From: CAVPEW01 sp050247895
GTDB taxonomy: Bacteria; Actinomycetota; Acidimicrobiia; Acidimicrobiales; VFJN01
Length of the DNA stretch: 7,998 nucleotides
Assembly (NCBI GenBank): GCA_050247895.1
Contig: JBFWTJ010000188.1
Coordinates: forward strand, 1-7,998
Direction of reading: 5' to 3'
Every line of letters starts with the position of its first letter. The first letter of the stretch is position 1. This document shows positions 5,886 to 7,998 of the stretch, piece after piece. Made by a program: the position numbers and the translations under genes. The notes under the pieces are model-generated. The model ran no database searches, had not been told where the DNA came from, and saw only the letters and a program-made list of their open reading frames with translations.

Positions 5886-6328
5886 CAGCCGGTGAAGTTC
5901 GGGGTGCCGGGGACCGGGGCGTCGTGGTCCTCCTCGAGCACCTCGTCGTCGTCGCCGGGCGTCTCGCCAGGGGTCTCGCCGGGGGTCTCGCCCCCGTCAC
6001 CGCCGTCGCCGCCGTCGGGGTCGCCGCTCGGGCACGGTGCGGCGCCGGTGAGGCGGACGATCGGCACGGCCGGGTCCGGCCCCGGGTCGGGCTCGGGGTC
6101 CTCGTCGGGGATGGCGACATCACCCGGACCCGGGTCGGGCTCGGGGTCGTCGTCGGGGATGGCGATGTCGCCCGGACCGCAGCTCTCGGGCGCGGGCGGG
6201 GTGTCCGCCACGGCCGTGGGGTGCTCGGCCACGGCGCCGGCGAGGTCGAGGCTGCCGCCGGTCAGGGCCGCGGTGGCCAGGAGCGCACCGGCGATCAACC
6301 GGCGGTAGCGGGATTCGGTGGAGATCAT
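5885..6328 (-). CDS. Small secreted, very acidic repeat protein, first gene of the sigma operon
   Basis: I do not recognise the family. The 147-residue product has a basic N-terminus (RYRR at 7-10), a hydrophobic core at about 11-33 and a likely cleavage site after AVA (32-34), so it should be exported. The mature part is rich in Asp, Glu, Pro and Gly. It contains a duplicated unit, GPGDIAIPDDDPEPDP (51-66) and GPGDVAIPDEDPEPDP (67-82), then Asp-Gly-Gly runs and a triple Gly-Glu-Thr-Pro repeat (113-124). Two Cys (50 and 99) flank the duplicated unit and could form a disulfide. The composition suggests binding of divalent cations or basic wall components, but no EF-hand or RTX motif is present. 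ATG 6328 is chosen for its AAGGGA ribosome site 7 nt upstream and the signal peptide that follows; longer in-frame readings run into tdk. TGATG coupling ties it to the transpeptidase. Confidence 0.8.
   Translation of the reverse strand: MISTESRYRRLIAGALLATAALTGGSLDLAGAVAEHPTAVADTPPAPESCGPGDIAIPDDDPEPDPGPGDVAIPDEDPEPDPGPDPAVPIVRLTGAAPCPSGDPDGGDGGDGGETPGETPGETPGDDDEVLEEDHDAPVPGTPNFTG
5961..5996 (-). repeat. 12-bp tandem repeat encoding Gly-Glu-Thr-Pro units
   Basis: Three consecutive 12-bp units (5961-5972, 5973-5984, 5985-5996), each containing GTCTCGCC on the plus strand, encode the Glu-Thr-Pro-Gly run near the C-terminus of the acidic protein. The first two units differ at one base. Confidence 0.75.
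6084..6179 (-). repeat. 48-bp tandem duplication in the acidic-protein gene
   Basis: Two direct copies (6084-6131 and 6132-6179), each starting GGGTCGGGCTCGGGGTC on the plus strand, encode the paired 16-residue Asp/Pro units. They differ mainly at synonymous or conservative positions (Ile to Val, Asp to Glu), so the unit is under coding constraint. Confidence 0.85.
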
Positions 6329-6335
6329 GGGTCGG

Positions 6336-6341
6336 TCCCTT
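6336..6341 (-). promoter_or_regulatory. Shine-Dalgarno (AAGGGA) of the acidic-protein gene
   Basis: AAGGGA on the minus strand lies 7 nt before ATG 6328. It supports that start over the longer in-frame reading and suggests a real 5' leader, unlike the leaderless-looking genes around it. Confidence 0.65.
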
Positions 6342-6348
6342 CGTCGGA

Positions 6349-6389
6349 GGCCGGTCCGCCCGGCCGTCACAGGTCCTGACCCCAGGGAC
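6349..6389 (-). promoter_or_regulatory. Leader/promoter region of the sigma operon with two inverted repeats
   Basis: The 70-bp gap between tdk and the acidic-protein gene contains a perfect inverted repeat, GGCCGG-5-CCGGCC (6349-6365). It also contains a bulged hairpin, GTCCTG/CAGGGAC (6373-6389). On minus-strand RNA the first would be a strong stem just upstream of the ribosome site. The second could end tdk transcription or be part of a binding site. I see no convincing -10/-35 pair and no clear ECF-type GGAAC/CGT promoter at normal spacing, so co-transcription from tdk is also possible. Confidence 0.35.
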
Positions 6390-6398
6390 GCCGATCTC

Positions 6399-7070
6399 TT
6401 ACGGGTCCGGGGAAGGTTCTTCCCGGTCCCGTCCGGACGTGCCCGCACCCGGCCCGGGCCCGATCGGCTCCCCGGCCTGCCAGTGGCGTCGGCACACCAC
6501 CTCGTAGGTGACCCGGTCGCCCCACAGCGGGACCTCGCCCTGCGCGCCCACGTCGCCCATCACCACGGTGTCGCCCTCGTAGACCTGGCGGCCGTCCACG
6601 ACCCGGGCGTTGTGGGTCGCCGGCGCGCCGCACCAGCAGCGGACCTCGACCTGGATCTCGATCCGCTCGTCGGCCAGCTCCAGCAGCCGGGCGGTGGCCG
6701 GGAAGAGCCGGCCCCGGAAGTCCAGCAGCAGCCCGAACGCGTACACGTCGGCGCCCAGGTCGTCGACGATCCGGGCCAGCTGCTCGACCTGGTCCACCTC
6801 GTAGAACTGGACCTCGTCGCAGACCAGGTGGTCGAGGCGGCCCTCGGCCTTGGCGAAGCGGCCGGCCAGGTCGAACAGGTCCATCGCCGGTGCCACCTCC
6901 ACCGCCGGCTCGCTGACCCCCAGGCGGCTCGACACCCGGGCGCCCTGGCGGTCGAGCTGGGTGCACAGCAGGCCCCGGTGGCCCCGCAGGCCCAGGTTGT
7001 GGTGGATCTGGAGGGCCACCGTGCTCTTGCCCGAGCTCATCGTCCCGTACCAGAAGCGCAGCGCGGCCAC
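6399..7070 (-). CDS. tdk: Thymidine kinase (TK1-like)
   Basis: Phosphorylates thymidine with ATP in the pyrimidine salvage route to dTTP; cytoplasmic. Numbering from GTG 7070 gives 223 residues. The P-loop GTMSSGKS is at 9-16, DEVQFY at 85-90 with catalytic Glu86, and the lasso segment FGLLLDFRGRLFP at 112-124. The zinc ligands read CWC (145-147) and CRRH (193-196). The first pair is C-x-C, where E. coli enzymes have CxxC. An in-frame GTG at 7079 would add three residues. GTG 7070 is preferred because its N-terminus aligns exactly with E. coli Tdk (MAQLYFYYSAMNAGKS) and because TACGGT (7083-7078) ends 7 nt before it, ideal for a leaderless mRNA. Divergent from the NUDIX gene and upstream of the sigma operon on the same strand. 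A bulged hairpin (6407-6426) lies just before its TAA. Identification is secure. Confidence 0.96.
   Translation of the reverse strand: MAALRFWYGTMSSGKSTVALQIHHNLGLRGHRGLLCTQLDRQGARVSSRLGVSEPAVEVAPAMDLFDLAGRFAKAEGRLDHLVCDEVQFYEVDQVEQLARIVDDLGADVYAFGLLLDFRGRLFPATARLLELADERIEIQVEVRCWCGAPATHNARVVDGRQVYEGDTVVMGDVGAQGEVPLWGDRVTYEVVCRRHWQAGEPIGPGPGAGTSGRDREEPSPDP
6407..6426 (-). terminator. Hairpin inside the 3' end of tdk
   Basis: CCGGG and AAG on the left pair with CTT and CCCGG on the right, with one bulged G and a 3-nt loop. It lies within the last codons of tdk, 5 nt before the TAA. No U-run follows, so it may be an attenuating or RNA-stability element, or simply a coding coincidence. Confidence 0.25.
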
Positions 7071-7077
7071 CGGCGAC

Positions 7078-7083
7078 ACCGTA
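7078..7083 (-). promoter_or_regulatory. Candidate -10 (TACGGT) for leaderless tdk
   Basis: TACGGT on the minus strand ends 7 nt before the preferred GTG (7070), so a transcript would begin at the start codon. It overlaps the alternative GTG at 7079, which argues against that start. No Shine-Dalgarno precedes either codon. Confidence 0.5.
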
Positions 7084-7114
7084 GGCAGGGGGGCGGCCCG
7101 GCGCCCGACGGTGG

Positions 7115-7120
7115 CAGGAT
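7115..7120 (+). promoter_or_regulatory. CAGGAT before the NUDIX gene: weak -10 or Shine-Dalgarno
   Basis: CAGGAT ends 6 nt before ATG 7127. It can be read as a -10 lacking its first T, matching the leaderless layout of ung and tdk. Alternatively the AGGA inside it can act as a ribosome site with 7-nt spacing. The sequence does not decide between them. Confidence 0.35.
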
Positions 7121-7126
7121 CGCCCG

Positions 7127-7798
7127 ATGGCCCCCGACCCCGTCCCGGCCCCGGTGCCCGCCGCCACCGTCGTTCTGGTCCGCGACGGCGAGGCCGGCGT
7201 CGAGGTCCTCATGCTGCGCCGGGACTCCCGGGTGGCCTTCGGCGGGATGTGGGCCTTCCCCGGCGGCCGGATCGAACCGGACGACCTGGTCCCCGGCGAC
7301 GAGCAGGCCGGTGCCCGACGGGCCGCGGTGCGCGAGGCCGCCGAGGAGTGCGGCCTCGCCCTGCCCGCCGAGGGGCTCGTGCCCTTCGCCTTCTGGGTCC
7401 CGCCTCCGACGGTCCCCCGCCGCTTCGCCACCTGGTTCTTCCTGGCCGGGGCGACGGCCACCCCGGTGACCGTCGACGACGGCGAGATCCGCGAGCACCG
7501 CTGGCTCGCCCCCGGGGCCGTGCTCGACCTCCACCGTGGCGGCGAGGTCGACCTGGCCGCACCGACCTGGATCACCCTCGACGACCTGGCCGGGCTGCCC
7601 GACGTCGACACCGCCCTGGCAGCGGCCCGCGACCGCGCGCCGCTGCCCCGCTACGCGACGCGGGCCATCACCGTGGAGGGCGGGATGCTCGCCTGCTGGG
7701 AGGGCGACGCCGCCTACGCCGGGGGCGACCTGGCCGCGACGGGAGGTCGCAACCGCCTGTGGATGGTCGGCGCCCGCTGGCGCCGCGAGGTCGGCTGA
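7127..7798 (+). CDS. NUDIX hydrolase with extended NUDIX loop
   Basis: Predicted metal-dependent pyrophosphohydrolase cleaving a nucleoside-diphosphate-linked compound; cytoplasmic. The 223 residues include LMLRRDSRVAFGGMW (28-42), FPGGRIEPDD (44-53) and REAAEECGL (69-77), the REuxEExGu core of the NUDIX box with metal-binding Glu73 and Glu74. Between the FPGG glycine and the REAAEE arginine there are eight residues more than in the canonical GX5EX7RE spacing. This resembles the NUDT19-like branch, which has an enlarged loop and whose known members act on CoA-type or related substrates. The region after about 130 (EHRWLAPGAVLD onward) is a typical C-terminal extension containing ITLDDLAGL. 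Divergent from tdk with a 56-bp gap, and convergent with the pirin-type gene with a 3-bp gap. The superfamily is secure; the substrate cannot be told. Confidence 0.92.
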   Translation: MAPDPVPAPVPAATVVLVRDGEAGVEVLMLRRDSRVAFGGMWAFPGGRIEPDDLVPGDEQAGARRAAVREAAEECGLALPAEGLVPFAFWVPPPTVPRRFATWFFLAGATATPVTVDDGEIREHRWLAPGAVLDLHRGGEVDLAAPTWITLDDLAGLPDVDTALAAARDRAPLPRYATRAITVEGGMLACWEGDAAYAGGDLAATGGRNRLWMVGARWRREVG

Positions 7799-7801
7799 GC
7801 G

Positions 7802-7998
7802 TCAGGAGGCCGGGCGGACCCAGGCCGGCGGGTCGACCGGAACGCGGGCCAGGCGGGTCTCGATCCGGCCGAACCGGTCCGCCTCGTCCATCCAGTCCCG
7901 CTGGGCCTGCTCGATCTCGGCCCGGTCCCGGGCCACGATGTTCCACCACATGAGCTGGGGCTCGGTCAGCGGCACGCCCCCCAGCAGCTGGGCCCGGG
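7802..7998 (-). CDS. Pirin-family protein, C-terminal end (5' part outside window)
   Basis: The visible 64 codons end at TGA 7804-7802. They contain QLLGGVPLTEPQLMWWNIVA, then ARDRAEIEQAQRDWM, DRFGRIE and a terminal PPAWVRP. This is the usual C-terminal cupin strand and tail of bacterial pirins (LLGGEP...MWWNFV...W...RFG...P.WVRP). Pirins are bicupin, metal-binding proteins; bacterial members have been tied to quercetinase-like oxidation or to regulation of central metabolism. The N-terminal cupin with its metal-binding His residues lies beyond base 7998, so activity cannot be judged. The gene converges on the NUDIX gene with only 3 bp between the stops, leaving no room for a separate terminator. 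Confidence 0.88.
   Translation of the reverse strand, partial: RAQLLGGVPLTEPQLMWWNIVARDRAEIEQAQRDWMDEADRFGRIETRLARVPVDPPAWVRPAS

Noticed and set aside
3506..6308. Long plus-strand open frames across the sigma operon (3506-5119 and 3630-6308)
   Set aside because: They are antisense to the sigma factor, transpeptidase and acidic protein, and give low-complexity Arg/Gly/Ala products with no domain.
6329..6440. ECF-type promoter (GGAAC and CGT boxes) upstream of the sigma operon
   Set aside because: GAAC and CGT-like sequences occur, but the spacings (about 12 or 25 nt) do not match the usual 16-18 nt.
6367..7611. Minus-strand 414-codon open frame over tdk and the NUDIX gene
   Set aside because: It is out of frame with tdk and antisense to the NUDIX gene; both real genes have complete family motifs.
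1542..7798. Joint nucleotide-sanitation cluster of ung, tdk and the NUDIX gene
   Set aside because: The genes are on different strands with separate promoters and separated by unrelated genes. Co-location alone is weak, and the NUDIX substrate is unlikely to be a nucleotide of that kind.

Overview
The window is very GC-rich and dense in coding sequence, with short intergenic gaps, frequent GTG starts, stop/start overlaps and start codons placed directly after a -10-like hexamer. This fits a high-GC actinobacterium; an Acidimicrobiia/Iamia-like lineage is my guess, not something the window proves. No rRNA, tRNA, CRISPR array, insertion sequence or replication origin was seen.

Layout: (1) 1-1450, minus, the N-terminal three quarters of a TypA/BipA translational GTPase. 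It is divergent from ung (1542-2213, plus), with an 85-bp gap holding two perfect 6-4-6 inverted repeats. (2) 2214-2590, an accessory-looking stretch of lower GC with a minus-strand winged-HTH C-terminal fragment flanked by a 30-bp imperfect direct repeat. (3) 2591-3303, plus, two translationally coupled genes of unknown function: a small one-pass membrane protein and a small soluble protein. (4) 3353-6328, minus, a tightly coupled three-gene operon. In transcription order it encodes a small secreted, very acidic repeat protein, a lipoprotein L,D-transpeptidase (SH3-like plus YkuD), and a 581-residue ECF-type sigma factor. The sigma factor continues into an anti-sigma-like zinc motif, a repeat linker, one membrane helix and an extracytoplasmic Ig-like domain. 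(5) 6399-7070, minus, thymidine kinase, divergent from a NUDIX hydrolase (7127-7798, plus). (6) 7802-7998, minus, the C-terminal end of a pirin-family protein, convergent with the NUDIX gene.

The housekeeping genes (typA, ung, tdk, NUDIX, pirin) are ordinary. The part most likely to be a little-described system is the three-gene operon. A transcription initiation factor physically tethered to the membrane is translated in lockstep with a peptidoglycan cross-linking enzyme and a secreted acidic protein. I infer an envelope-sensing and remodelling unit in which the sigma factor carries its own sensor and anchor. The sequence shows the architecture and coupling; the signal, the release mechanism and the regulon are not visible.
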